Below are positions 38,206 to 47,060 of a DNA stretch of 54,994 nt, in pieces. The number at the start of each line of letters is the position of its first letter. Within the stretch, counting starts at the first letter, position 1. Origin of the DNA: Burkholderiales bacterium (GTDB lineage Bacteria > Pseudomonadota > Gammaproteobacteria > Burkholderiales > Burkholderiaceae_D); NCBI GenBank assembly GCA_016177875.1, contig JACOUL010000051.1:1-54994 (forward strand), read 5' to 3'. Made by a program: the position numbers and the translations under genes. The notes beneath the pieces are model-generated. The model did not search any database. It was given only the letters and a program-made list of their open reading frames with translations, and was not told where the DNA came from.

Positions 38206-38365
38206 GATGCCACCTTTCCGGGGTTATCAGAAACCGACTTCCCCTTATCCATTCTCTACATTAATTTCCCATTTGCAAGGAACACTGCAGCAGAAAGGCC
38301 TTTGTCTAGGTTAACGGTAGCAACAGGAAAAAACTAAAATTATAGAAAGATCAATTAAGGAAAGA

Positions 38366-39226
38366 TTAATTCTTGCAACGCCCTTTTGAACCGTCGGGCA
38401 TTTTCGCATTGCAAAAATTCGCGCCTTCCGCATAAACGCCGCCCAAATCCACGCCGGTCAAATCGGCGCCGGAAAAATCGGTGTACAGTAAATTTGCGCC
38501 GTTGAGGCTGGCACCGACCAGTACGGCGTTATGAAAATCGGCCTGGCGCAGGTTGGTGAAATCGAGCTTAGCGCCCGACAAATCCGCCGCACGCAGCCTG
38601 GCTTCTCGCAAATTAGCATTGGTCAGGCGGGCACGGATCAGTTGCGCGCCGTTTAAATTGGCACCTTCCATGTCCGCGCCATTCAGCTTTGCGTCGGTCA
38701 AATCTGCGCGGCGCAAATCTGCGCTGCGAAATAAGGCATTGATGGCAAAAGCATTCGGCATTTTTACGTTCACTAAGGTCGCGGTAGTAAGATTCGCCTC
38801 CGAAAATTCCACGGCTTCCAAATTGGCGTTGCTGAAATTGGCAAAGGTCAGATTTGCGCGCAGCAAGGTTGCGCCGCGTAAGTTGGCATCCTGCAGCGAG
38901 GCTTTCGCCAAATTGGCGCGAGTAAGATCAATGCTCTCCAGCCTTGCGCTAATGAGGATAGCGCTTTCCAATGCTGCGCCCGCCATTAGGCAATCGTTGA
39001 AATTCGTATCGAAAAGATAGGCGCCGGTCAGCTCGGCTCGCGCAAATTTGCAACCGGCGAAGGATTCATAGCGCAAGTCGCATTGCACGCAGTGGCCGCT
39101 GCTTTTAAACGCTGCTACCGATGCCGGATCACCCGCAAAGCTTGGCTGGCCGATCGCCAGCAGTAGGGCCATGCCCAAGACACGCATCGTTGTGCGCAGC
39201 GCAGTGCGCAGATGTTTATGAATCAT
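38366..39226 (-). CDS. Exported pentapeptide-repeat protein
   Basis: A 286-residue protein with a signal peptide (cleavage likely near PSFA-GD). About forty A(N/D)LxX pentapeptides follow, which fold as a right-handed quadrilateral beta helix. The mature N-terminus has Cys46, Cys49 and Cys59. Export of pentapeptide proteins is less common than cytoplasmic forms such as Qnr. Its AAGGTG ribosome binding site overlaps the secretin stop codon, so it is the last gene of a coupled operon. Confidence 0.85.
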   Translation of the reverse strand: MIHKHLRTALRTTMRVLGMALLLAIGQPSFAGDPASVAAFKSSGHCVQCDLRYESFAGCKFARAELTGAYLFDTNFNDCLMAGAALESAILISARLESIDLTRANLAKASLQDANLRGATLLRANLTFANFSNANLEAVEFSEANLTTATLVNVKMPNAFAINALFRSADLRRADLTDAKLNGADMEGANLNGAQLIRARLTNANLREARLRAADLSGAKLDFTNLRQADFHNAVLVGASLNGANLLYTDFSGADLTGVDLGGVYAEGANFCNAKMPDGSKGRCKN

Positions 39227-39234
39227 GCGTCACC

Positions 39235-41175
39235 TTAGTAGAAAAGAAATTCCAACGCCTGCTTGAGCCGTTCTTGCGTCGTTACCTGCCGATCCCATTT
39301 TTCGAGGGTCACGTCGCCGGTGCGAAATTCGCGATAGACGGATGACGCGCTCAAGTGGTTAAAGACAGACGCCATGTTCGGATATGGCTTGAACCAATCG
39401 CCATAACGCGCACGCAATTCCTTCAAGCTTTCCGCATCGGCATTGCCGCCCGCTTCGGCGCGCAAGGTTTCGTCGGAACGATAGGTGTACTGCGGCGCGC
39501 GCGGCGTAATCAGCATCAGAACCGAACGCTGGAAGTCGGTCGAGTCGCTGCGCGAGAAAAGGTATTGCACGCCCGGCACATCTTGCAGCAGCGGCACGCC
39601 GTCGCGCACACGCGAAGTCTCTTTCTCGCTCAAGCCGCCCAAAATCAGGGTTTCGCCGAAATCCATCACGACATTGGCATTGACCATGATCTTCGACACT
39701 TCCACCTTAAAGGTGAAGTTGACATCCTGGCTCGGCGGCTTCAAGAAGGTGCGCTGCGCATCGACCATTAACCGCAGCTTGTTATCGGATAAGAAGGTAG
39801 GCGTAATGCTGAGCTTAACGCCGATTTCCTTTTCAATTTGAACCGCGCCTCCCGAATTGGCGCCGGTGGCGACAACGGCGGCATTCAAAGTGGTGCCCGA
39901 AAAGAATTCCGACTTCACGCCTTCTAACGCCGCCAAAGTCGGGCGCGCCAACACTTCATTCAAATTCGTGTTGGAGTTGGCGATATTGAGCGAATAGGTC
40001 AGCGCCGGTATGGTAATAGCGCGCGTCAAGGTTGTGGTGGTCGCTACGCCGTTGGCATCTGTCGTATTCGTGATGGTCTTGGAGAAGCTCGGCGCCGAAC
40101 CGCTGCCGAACTGCAGCGCCAGCGTATTGAGCAAATTCATACCCTTGCGCGTGGAAAGTGAATCTTCGGTCCGCATAATGACTACGTCCACCAGCACCAT
40201 GCGTTGTCCGCCGGCGACGCCCGCTGCCGCGTCGACCGGCTGCGACTGTGCGTCTGCCTGGTTGGCGCTAGCTTGCGTTCGAATGAATGCCGGCGCGTTC
40301 AACTTGGATACGAATGGCGACTTATTGGGCATTTTGGTCGGCTCGCTCATCGCCAAGGGCGCCGCCTTGACGCCGCTGCGATGCACCAGCGCCCAATGTT
40401 CAATGCGTTCGCGCGTCCTTGCGAGTTCGGCCGCATCCGGCTGCGTCGTTTGATAACGCTCCAGCCATTGCTTGGCTTCGTCCGCGCGCCCGATCGCCGC
40501 GCTGATAATAGCCGAGAGACGGAGCACCTGAGCGTCGGCAGGATGTAAAGCTCGCAAACGATCAAGGCACGCGGCGGCTGTCACGGCGTCGCCGGCATAA
40601 TACGATGCGGCTACCAGCCTAAACAATGCGTCCGGATCGTTGGCGCGAAACAGGAGCACTTCGGCGAATTCGGCTTGTGCAGCACGATAGTTGCGCTGCT
40701 CGAAACGCAAAACACCGAGAAAATAACGTGCGATCCAGTTGGAACGATCAAACTGCACCGCCAACGCGTAGCCTTGTTCAGCGAGGCTGAATTTTTGCGC
40801 GTCGCCTTGCTGCCCCATCAAGTGATAAGTGAAGGCATTAAAAAACTGTAGGTAAGAATTGGATGGATCAAGCTGCAGCGCGGCGTTCATGAGCGCAGAT
40901 CCCTCGTCCAGCTTATTCTTGCCGATCAGGTCAAGCGCCTGCATGGCTTTGACACGAGGTTCGCTGTTAATGCGCCCGGCCGGCACGGCGGCGATCAGCT
41001 TCGGCAAATCGAGCCGGAGCGCGGGAGCGGTTTGCGTTTCATTGACCTGCCACGCCGATGCATGAACGATTTGCGCCGGAAACGTCCATGCCGCCGACAC
41101 CAATGCCGCGAGCAAGAGGGGCCGTGCTAATAACGCGCCGGTTCGAGAGGCCTTAGCGTGCGGTAGATGTGCCAT
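39235..41175 (-). CDS. TPR-secretin family outer-membrane protein
   Basis: A 646-residue protein with a signal peptide (about 1-41). TPR-like helices (~70-260) are followed by a low-complexity linker and a C-terminal secretin domain (~400-555). The secretin part has VLARPTLAAL, EIGVKLSITPTFLSDNK, GETLILGGLSEKE and VPLLQDVPGVQYLFSR. Secretins form ring channels for type II/III secretion, pili or phage. No GspE, GspF or pilin genes are present. Its start lies inside the TAXI gene (23-bp overlap), and the pentapeptide gene follows after 8 bp. Confidence 0.88.
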   Translation of the reverse strand: MAHLPHAKASRTGALLARPLLLAALVSAAWTFPAQIVHASAWQVNETQTAPALRLDLPKLIAAVPAGRINSEPRVKAMQALDLIGKNKLDEGSALMNAALQLDPSNSYLQFFNAFTYHLMGQQGDAQKFSLAEQGYALAVQFDRSNWIARYFLGVLRFEQRNYRAAQAEFAEVLLFRANDPDALFRLVAASYYAGDAVTAAACLDRLRALHPADAQVLRLSAIISAAIGRADEAKQWLERYQTTQPDAAELARTRERIEHWALVHRSGVKAAPLAMSEPTKMPNKSPFVSKLNAPAFIRTQASANQADAQSQPVDAAAGVAGGQRMVLVDVVIMRTEDSLSTRKGMNLLNTLALQFGSGSAPSFSKTITNTTDANGVATTTTLTRAITIPALTYSLNIANSNTNLNEVLARPTLAALEGVKSEFFSGTTLNAAVVATGANSGGAVQIEKEIGVKLSITPTFLSDNKLRLMVDAQRTFLKPPSQDVNFTFKVEVSKIMVNANVVMDFGETLILGGLSEKETSRVRDGVPLLQDVPGVQYLFSRSDSTDFQRSVLMLITPRAPQYTYRSDETLRAEAGGNADAESLKELRARYGDWFKPYPNMASVFNHLSASSVYREFRTGDVTLEKWDRQVTTQERLKQALEFLFY

Positions 41176-42199
41176 GGGATGCCGTCGTTTTACGGTTATT
41201 GAGGTAATTGACCACGCCCGCGTGCTGCGGGATCGCTACGCTTGGAGATAACATCTTATCGGCATCGAACTCTTGAAAAACCGGGTCGGCGGCTTTCATT
41301 TTCTCCAGCCCATTCATGACGCTGGCGACAAAGCGGCGAACGGCTTCTTCGCTTACATCACTGCGCGTCACTAAGAGTGCACGGAAACCGAACGTGGACA
41401 CCGGCTGCGGATAACCGGCATACAGGCCGCCGGGAATCGATATGCGCGACATGAGCGGATTGGCCGCGATCACCTTGTCAATGAAGTCCGGCGAAAAACT
41501 CACGATTTGGCCGCCGCATTCTTCAATCATCTTCTTGTAGAACGGGGACGGGTGGCCCAAAGATTCAATGATGACGTCGATTTTTCCCTGGCAAAAGGCT
41601 TCGCCCATCTGGGTCGTGTGCAACTCCGTCACGGCCGAGAAGCTCGCCTGCGTCAATCCCAGTTGCTTGATCAACAGTTCAACCGTCAAGCGCTGGCTGG
41701 AGCCGCGGTTGCCGAGGTTAATCGAATGGCCGGCAATTTGAGATGCATCGGTAATGTTGGCGGCGCGCCGGACTATCATCATGACGGGCGTGGAATGCAA
41801 GGACATCACGGCACGCAAGTCGGCGCCATGATTGTCGCTTACGTTCTTGCGCTTGAATTCCGCATAAGCGATATCAGGGCGGGTAATGCCCATCGACAGC
41901 TCGCCATAGGCAACCGCTTTTGCATTATATTCAGAGCCTACCGTGTTGTACGGCACACAGCGCACTAAACTGGTCTTGCGTTCTTGATTCACGGCTTCGC
42001 ACAAATTGGTGCCGACCACGTGAAATGTGCCGCTGCGCGAGGAAGTACCCAGTGAAATAAATTTGTCGCGAAAGACATCTTCTTCCGCATACCCGTGCGG
42101 GCAAGTCAGGCTAGCGGCAAAGGCAAGGGCCAACATCGGCAAGCGGTCCAGAATGCAGCGCCGGTATGCGCCTGCCCGTGCTCCGATGGTTTCCGGCAT
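41153..42199 (-). CDS. TAXI-family TRAP solute-binding protein
   Basis: A 348-residue periplasmic binding protein. The signal peptide ends near residue 38 (GYA-EE), and GTSSRSGTFHVVGTNLCEAVN is the N-terminal TAXI signature. The start at 42199 has GGGGGAG upstream and is preferred over a TTG at 42238. TAXI proteins normally deliver ligand to DctQM-type membrane subunits; none is nearby. Instead the gene is coupled to a secretin, which suggests another role for the binding fold. The ligand is unknown. Confidence 0.88.
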   Translation of the reverse strand: MPETIGARAGAYRRCILDRLPMLALAFAASLTCPHGYAEEDVFRDKFISLGTSSRSGTFHVVGTNLCEAVNQERKTSLVRCVPYNTVGSEYNAKAVAYGELSMGITRPDIAYAEFKRKNVSDNHGADLRAVMSLHSTPVMMIVRRAANITDASQIAGHSINLGNRGSSQRLTVELLIKQLGLTQASFSAVTELHTTQMGEAFCQGKIDVIIESLGHPSPFYKKMIEECGGQIVSFSPDFIDKVIAANPLMSRISIPGGLYAGYPQPVSTFGFRALLVTRSDVSEEAVRRFVASVMNGLEKMKAADPVFQEFDADKMLSPSVAIPQHAGVVNYLNNRKTTASHGTSTAR

Positions 42200-42322
42200 A
42201 GTTTCTTTCTCCCCCAAGCGATGCTTGCAGCGTTGCAATTCTAGTCGGGCGAGTATATGACGAGCCTAGGTAAAAATCCATTCACTCTGGCGGCAATACC
42301 ACAGTCGTCCGAGACCCCGTTT

Positions 42323-43819
42323 TTATTTATCGAATTCGAAAGTGCTGGTCAGGTCACCCATGTTGACACGCACGCCGGACAAGGGTTCCAAGCCGAAACG
42401 CCGGGTGATGAATTTCAAAATGGAAGTGGTATCCATCGCCGTATGGTCGACGAATCCGCGTTTGGCGAACGGCGACACAATGATGGTCGGAATTCGTGAA
42501 CCCGGACCCCAACGGTCGCCCCAGCCGGGTCCGCTGGGCGGCGGGACGTGGTCCCAATAGCCGCCGTTTTCATCGTAAGTAACGATTACCGCCATCTTGT
42601 TCCATTGCGGGCTTTTCTTTAAACGCTCAAGCAAGTCGGCAATGTGCTGGTCGCCGCTTTCGATATCAGTGTAACTAGGATGCTGGGAAAAACGACCGCT
42701 CGGCTTGTAAAAAGATACCTGCGGCAAGGTTCCTGTTTCAATCGCCGACAAAAACTCTTCGTCGTCCCGTAAATGCTGCTCGCGCTCCTTGGTGCCTGGC
42801 GCAAAGCGTGCGAAGTAGTTAAAGGGCTGATGATGCGCCTGAAAATTGGGGCTGCCGGCTTGCCGGTTATAAATAACGGATCGTTTCATCCCAGCTGCCT
42901 GATGGCTGTCGGCTTGCGCCAATTTCCAGGCACCGGAATACCAAGCCCAAGACACGCCTTTAGCCGACATCGTATCGCCGATGGTCTTGCTGGTTTGCGG
43001 CGGAACCGGAAATTTGGCGGGATCGGCTAAGTCGGGATTGCCCTCGGCAGCGGGATGAATACCGCTTGGCTGGTAAGGCGGCTGCGTAGTATTGACCGCG
43101 TAGCCATCCGGCGTCACGGTGCCGTCGAACACTTGCACAGGCCCTTCCAACACCGAAGCGGGAGAAGTCGGTCGCCGCTTCAGCCGCCCATGTTCGTCAA
43201 GCTGAGCGCGCATATGTGCCGGCGCATCATGGAAAATTGGGGCGCAAGCACACACTAACCATTGGTGATTCAAGAACGAGCCGCCAAACGCACCCATGAA
43301 GAAATTATCGGCTAAGGTGTAGTCGCGTGCCCACTGCCAAACCTTCAGCTTAGACCCGTCGTAATAACCCATGACCCAGGCCCCGACATTACTCATGGCG
43401 ACAAACTTGTTGTTTTTTCCCCCATTGATTTGCTCGACGTTGTGCCAATAGTTATGAATTGGATTGGGAACCATCTGATCCGTCCGCCCATTCACCGGTG
43501 CGGCATCAATGCGAAATGGGCCGTTGGGCAGCTTCTGCGGAAAGTGGGCGGCAGGTTTACCATGGTCATACACTGGCGGCAGATGCGGCAAAGGCTTGCC
43601 GTCATGGTCGAGCTGGGTCTTTTGTTCAGCGCCCGCATTTGCCACCCCATTCGCCCCAGGGAAAAGGCCATACAAATTGTCGAAACTGTGATTTTCGGCA
43701 TAGATCACGACGATGTGTTCAATGCGTTCTAGGCCTGCCGGCTTTTCTTTCGCCTCACCGCTACCGCACGCCAAGATGGCGCTTCCGGCCATCAAGAACA
43801 CCCCTCGTTTAATACCCAT
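42323..43819 (-). CDS. AcpA-type phosphoesterase lipoprotein
   Basis: A 498-residue member of the phosphoesterase/phospholipase C family (AcpA-like acid phosphatases). Family motifs include HIVVIYAENHSFDNLYG, DNFFMGAFGGSFLNHQ, VTYDENGGYWDHV and SPFAKRGFVDH. The start at 43819 gives MGIKRGVFLM...AILACGSG, a lipobox with Cys at residue 18. It likely acts in the periplasm on phosphate esters or phospholipids. The gene is divergent from the Crp/Fnr regulator with 151 bp between starts. Confidence 0.88.
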   Translation of the reverse strand: MGIKRGVFLMAGSAILACGSGEAKEKPAGLERIEHIVVIYAENHSFDNLYGLFPGANGVANAGAEQKTQLDHDGKPLPHLPPVYDHGKPAAHFPQKLPNGPFRIDAAPVNGRTDQMVPNPIHNYWHNVEQINGGKNNKFVAMSNVGAWVMGYYDGSKLKVWQWARDYTLADNFFMGAFGGSFLNHQWLVCACAPIFHDAPAHMRAQLDEHGRLKRRPTSPASVLEGPVQVFDGTVTPDGYAVNTTQPPYQPSGIHPAAEGNPDLADPAKFPVPPQTSKTIGDTMSAKGVSWAWYSGAWKLAQADSHQAAGMKRSVIYNRQAGSPNFQAHHQPFNYFARFAPGTKEREQHLRDDEEFLSAIETGTLPQVSFYKPSGRFSQHPSYTDIESGDQHIADLLERLKKSPQWNKMAVIVTYDENGGYWDHVPPPSGPGWGDRWGPGSRIPTIIVSPFAKRGFVDHTAMDTTSILKFITRRFGLEPLSGVRVNMGDLTSTFEFDK

Positions 43820-43970
43820 GCCTTGCCTTTCTAAGAATCGTCTGTGCAACTCGAAACCCGGATTGTAGTGCGCGCATATTCTTTCAGCCAAGCAAGTACT
43901 GCAAAAGTCCACCGCAACAGCCGGTTTTTTTTATAAACTACAACATCTTTCCAGCCCGCATGGAGGCGAT

Positions 43971-44609
43971 TTGAAACCAGCATTAGTAGTGCCCGATCTA
44001 AGCGCGCAGGATGTCGAAGACTTGCTGGTACGCGCCGTGGTGCGCTCTTTCCCTCGCAATACCGTCATTATCAATGAGGGAGATGACACCGACAGCGTGT
44101 ACTTCATCGCATCGGGCGCGGTTAAGGTGTTTCTGGCCGATGACGACGGCAATGAGGTCATCATCGGTACTTTGCGGGCGGGAGAGTATTTCGGTGAAAT
44201 GGCTTTGGAACCGGGTTCGCGTTCTGCATCGGTCATGACCGCCGAGCCCACTGCATTAGCGGTAGTACGCATCGATGATTTCCGGATTTTCTTGCGCGAA
44301 CATCCGGACTTCGTGTTTTCTCTGCTGGGTAAGCTGATTCGACGCAGCCGCGTGACTAACCGTAATCTGAAAAGCCTGGCTTTGCTGGACGTTTATGGTC
44401 GCCTGGTGCAGTTACTGCAGGACTTGGCGACTCAAGTCGATGGCGTGTCGGTGATTACCGAGCCGCTGACGCAGCAGGAAATGGCCAGCCGCATCGGTTG
44501 TTCGCGAGAGATGGTGAGCAAAATCCTGAAGGATTTGACTGCCGGCGGTTATCTGGAAATTTCTCGGCAACGCGTTGAAATCAAACGTCGCCTACCTGCT
44601 TCTTGGTAA
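43971..44609 (+). CDS. Crp/Fnr-family transcriptional regulator
   Basis: A 212-residue protein with a cyclic-nucleotide-binding fold (GAVKVFLADDDGNEVIIGTLRAGEYFGEMAL at ~50-80). The C-terminal winged HTH is TQQEMASRIGCSREMVSKILKDL at ~165-187. It lacks the cysteine cluster of Fnr. The TTG start at 43971 follows GGAGG by 4 bases; the ATG at 43960 runs into a stop. It may control the divergent AcpA-like gene. Key cAMP contacts are only partly kept, so the ligand is uncertain. Confidence 0.88.
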   Translation: MKPALVVPDLSAQDVEDLLVRAVVRSFPRNTVIINEGDDTDSVYFIASGAVKVFLADDDGNEVIIGTLRAGEYFGEMALEPGSRSASVMTAEPTALAVVRIDDFRIFLREHPDFVFSLLGKLIRRSRVTNRNLKSLALLDVYGRLVQLLQDLATQVDGVSVITEPLTQQEMASRIGCSREMVSKILKDLTAGGYLEISRQRVEIKRRLPASW

Positions 44610-44642
44610 GACGCGCAACGCCTTACAGCGATTTGCTGCGAT

Positions 44643-44846
44643 TTAAACCGCAGCGGTCGGCACTAGATAAGCGAGCTTATTGGCAGACTCGCTTGCGCGC
44701 TGAAGACGACGATCCTGACTTTCGCGGCGGTCGACCATTACGATACCTTCTTCCGTGAAGTAAGGCGGCTCGATGCGATCGCCGGCACGGCGGTCCGCCG
44801 TACTGCGCGCGACGAAAAACTGGCTTGCTTTTTCTAATTGATTCAT
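44643..44846 (-). CDS. Small hypothetical protein
   Basis: A 67-residue, charged protein starting at 44846 with AGGGGG upstream. The body has Arg/Asp-rich segments (RSTADRRAGDRIEPP, VDRRESQDRRLQR). The longer frame to 45158 runs through the tRNA and is rejected. The function is unknown. Confidence 0.55.
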   Translation of the reverse strand: MNQLEKASQFFVARSTADRRAGDRIEPPYFTEEGIVMVDRRESQDRRLQRASESANKLAYLVPTAAV

Positions 44847-45010
44847 GACGCCCCCTGAACTGCGAATGATCGGATACTTACTGAAACAGCATCGTACCGC
44901 AAAAAACGCTCGGGTTCTGTGAGAAAACCCTCGACCGCAATGTGAAAAATTACCGTAACCGGGGACGCCTGTAAAACCGAGGTGACAAAAGGCGTAAATC
45001 GGCCGATAAG

Positions 45011-45086
45011 TGGCGCGGCTGGCGGGGATCGAACCCACGACCCTTGGCTTCGGAGGCCAATACTCTATCCACTGAGCTACAGCCGC
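45011..45086 (-). tRNA. tRNA-Arg(CCG)
   Basis: A 76-nt cloverleaf on the minus strand. The acceptor stem pairs GCGGCTG with CAGCCGC, the discriminator is G and CCA is encoded (45011-45013). The anticodon loop CTCCGAA sits in the stem TTGGC/GCCAA, giving anticodon CCG (45051-45053). The T loop GTTCGATCC is canonical. No phage or island gene lies beside it. Confidence 0.95.
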
Positions 45087-45245
45087 GGTGAAAAGGGTTG
45101 AGCTCGACAGGATACCGGTTTTCGGCTGGGCCGTCCATGCAAGCACAGGCCAATCCATTCCAAATCGCCTGTGTTCCGTCTATAATCAAGGGTTTGGCAT
45201 TGCGCTATTGCATGTCCGCCGGTTTGAAAATCTCTTGAGGGAAGA

Positions 45246-45803
45246 ATGAGCGACGCACACAACGAACACGAATCCGCGATTAAAACACCTAAGCAATTGA
45301 TTGCCGTGGTCGCGGCAGCTTTTATCGTGCCCATCATTTGCATCGTCTTGCTGGTGCATTTCGTAGCGAGCGACAAGCAATCTGCCGCCGGCTTGTCCAA
45401 GGAAGAAGTTGCAGAAAATACGGTAACGCGTATTCGCCCGGTCGCCGATGAAGGCTTTATTTTTAAAGACGCAAACGCACCCAAGCAATTGCAAACCGGT
45501 GAAGCTGTGTACAAGATGACGTGCGCAGGCTGCCATGCTTCCGGTGCCTTAGGTGCCCCGAAAGTCGGCGATGCAAGCGCTTGGTCGGCACGCCTTGCGC
45601 AAGGCGACAAGAAACTTATTGAGAACGCCGTCAAAGGCCTCCGCGGTATGCCGGCTAAGGGCGGCAATGCTGAATTGGATGATGTGGAAGTGGCGCGCGC
45701 CGTGGTCTATATGGCTAACCAATCCGGCGGCAAGCTTAAAGAACCCGAAGTGAAGGCTGCTACTGCTCCCGCTGCTTCGGCGCCCGCCGCGTCAGCAAAA
45801 TAA
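45246..45803 (+). CDS. Membrane-anchored cytochrome c5-type protein
   Basis: A 185-residue protein with one N-terminal helix (18-41) as membrane anchor. The heme site is CAGCH (Cys93, Cys96, His97) and the likely axial ligand is Met135 in GLRGMPAKGG. The C-terminal tail is Ala/Pro rich. It probably carries electrons in the periplasm to an oxidase or reductase. GAGGGAAGA precedes the ATG, and a strong terminator follows. Confidence 0.9.
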   Translation: MSDAHNEHESAIKTPKQLIAVVAAAFIVPIICIVLLVHFVASDKQSAAGLSKEEVAENTVTRIRPVADEGFIFKDANAPKQLQTGEAVYKMTCAGCHASGALGAPKVGDASAWSARLAQGDKKLIENAVKGLRGMPAKGGNAELDDVEVARAVVYMANQSGGKLKEPEVKAATAPAASAPAASAK

Positions 45804-45818
45804 GCGTTTCTTGCTCAA

Positions 45819-45851
45819 TAAAAAAGCCGACTCAATGGTCGGCTTTTTTAT
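45819..45851. terminator. Rho-independent terminator after cytochrome c5
   Basis: AAAAAGCCGAC (45821-45831) pairs with GTCGGCTTTTTT around TCAATG, and the T run follows. The A run on the other side makes it bidirectional, serving also the converging 45864-46265 gene. Confidence 0.88.
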
Positions 45852-45863
45852 TCCCTGTTCTGT

Positions 45864-46265
45864 TTAAGCTCGTCGCTTATGACGCGCTTTTTCCTGTCGC
45901 GTTTGCTGCCACTGTGTGAACTTTCGCTTCGCCAGAACAGCTACCAGCGTACCAACGGCGCCGGCTAGGACGACTTTCCGCACAGCGGGTTTGGCTGAAG
46001 TTTTCTTGGCTAAGAATGACACACCGCTTACTACCAATGGCAGCAGCGTTTGCAGGCCGGTCGCGCTTAATCCGCCAGATTTTCGGCTCTTGAATGCTGC
46101 AACGGCGGTCAAAGCAAGCTGGCCCATCGCTTTTTTCGCTAAAGATTCACCCTGCAGGTTGGCGCTTACTTGCTGGCGCGCTTCGACGACACCGACGCGG
46201 TAGGCAGCGCCTGACGCAATCAATAGCCGCTTGCGTTCTTCCAAGAGTCGTGTGCGCTCATTCAT
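45864..46265 (-). CDS. Small basic membrane protein, YqjK-like position
   Basis: A 133-residue protein with a charged N-terminal helix (ERTRLLEERKRLL), two weak hydrophobic segments (~70-85 and 95-112) and a very basic tail. It occupies the place of yqjK after yqjD and yqjE, but sequence resemblance to YqjK is too weak for me to name it. The start overlaps the stop of the holin-like gene by 4 bp (ATGA). Confidence 0.65.
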   Translation of the reverse strand: MNERTRLLEERKRLLIASGAAYRVGVVEARQQVSANLQGESLAKKAMGQLALTAVAAFKSRKSGGLSATGLQTLLPLVVSGVSFLAKKTSAKPAVRKVVLAGAVGTLVAVLAKRKFTQWQQTRQEKARHKRRA

Positions 46266-46654
46266 AACAACGCATCACGATCAGTACGCAATTCCGCCAT
46301 GGTGGCAGGCAGCGATAATTTGCCTTGCTCGATCATCGCGCGTGCGTACCAAACCAGCGCCAACGTCGCCACTGTGAAAAACGCGGCGACAATCGCCAGA
46401 ATTTTCCAACCGAGGCTATCCCAGGCCAGCACTACCACTAAGCCGGTCCAGCAAGCTAAGGCAAATGCTGCGGTAATTAAACCCAATCCGAACAGAACCG
46501 CCATCTTCAGGACTGCGGCACGCACTTCGCTTAACTCAAGCGCAGCCAACTCCAGCCGGCATAACAAGAGGCCTAGCAAATTTTTGCCGATCGCAAGTGC
46601 ACCGCCGATCAAACCGGCGCGCGGCGGAGACATGCTCTGGGATCCTTGTTCCAT
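46262..46654 (-). CDS. Phage-holin-superfamily / YqjE-like membrane protein
   Basis: A 130-residue protein with two long membrane helices (~45-70 and 78-103) of the holin_3_6/YqjE type. A Met at residue 8 (46633) has an AAGGA site and may be the true start. It belongs to the yqjD-yqjE-type stress operon rather than to a phage; no lysis or phage genes are nearby. Confidence 0.78.
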   Translation of the reverse strand: MEQGSQSMSPPRAGLIGGALAIGKNLLGLLLCRLELAALELSEVRAAVLKMAVLFGLGLITAAFALACWTGLVVVLAWDSLGWKILAIVAAFFTVATLALVWYARAMIEQGKLSLPATMAELRTDRDALL

Positions 46655-46672
46655 GAATGCGCGAAGAAACGA

Positions 46673-46975
46673 TTATTTACGGGCGATCAGCATGCCGACC
46701 AGCAAACCGACGCCGGCCGAAATGGCGACTGCTTTCCATGGATTTTCTTTCACAAAATCGTCGGTGGTCTCTGCGATTTCCTTACCCGTTTCGATAGCGG
46801 CCGTTTGCATTTCCTGGGCACGCGCCAAAGCTGTTTCCAGCATATCTAATCCTTTGCTGCGCAACTCATCGGCTTTTTCTCCGGTTGCTGCAGTTGCTTC
46901 ACGAAACAGTTCCTGCGCATCGCGCACCAAAGTTTTCATATCGTTCCTTACGGTTTTGAAGCTTGAAGTCGTCAT
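46673..46975 (-). CDS. YqjD/ElaB-like (DUF883) inner-membrane protein
   Basis: A 100-residue protein with a long amphipathic helix and a C-terminal membrane segment (AVAISAGVGLLVGMLIARK) with the ENPW motif just before it. This is the hallmark of YqjD/ElaB proteins, which tether ribosomes to the membrane in stationary phase. The start at 46975 (MTTSSFK) has AGGAGG 6 bases upstream. It is the first gene of the three-gene run. Confidence 0.9.
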   Translation of the reverse strand: MTTSSFKTVRNDMKTLVRDAQELFREATAATGEKADELRSKGLDMLETALARAQEMQTAAIETGKEIAETTDDFVKENPWKAVAISAGVGLLVGMLIARK

Positions 46976-47060
46976 GATCAACCTCCTGGTTCAGTTGTTG
47001 TCGAGCCCATCATACCCAGCGGCGCTTGCCTCGGCAAGCCGGCGCCGCAAATTCCCTGCA

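Noticed and set aside
44847..45158. N-terminal extension of the small gene at 44643
   Set aside because: It would translate through the tRNA-Arg gene; the ATG at 44846 has a good ribosome binding site.
46262..46654. Holin-like protein as a sign of prophage
   Set aside because: The neighbours are of yqjD/yqjK type and no phage structural, lysis or integrase genes are present.
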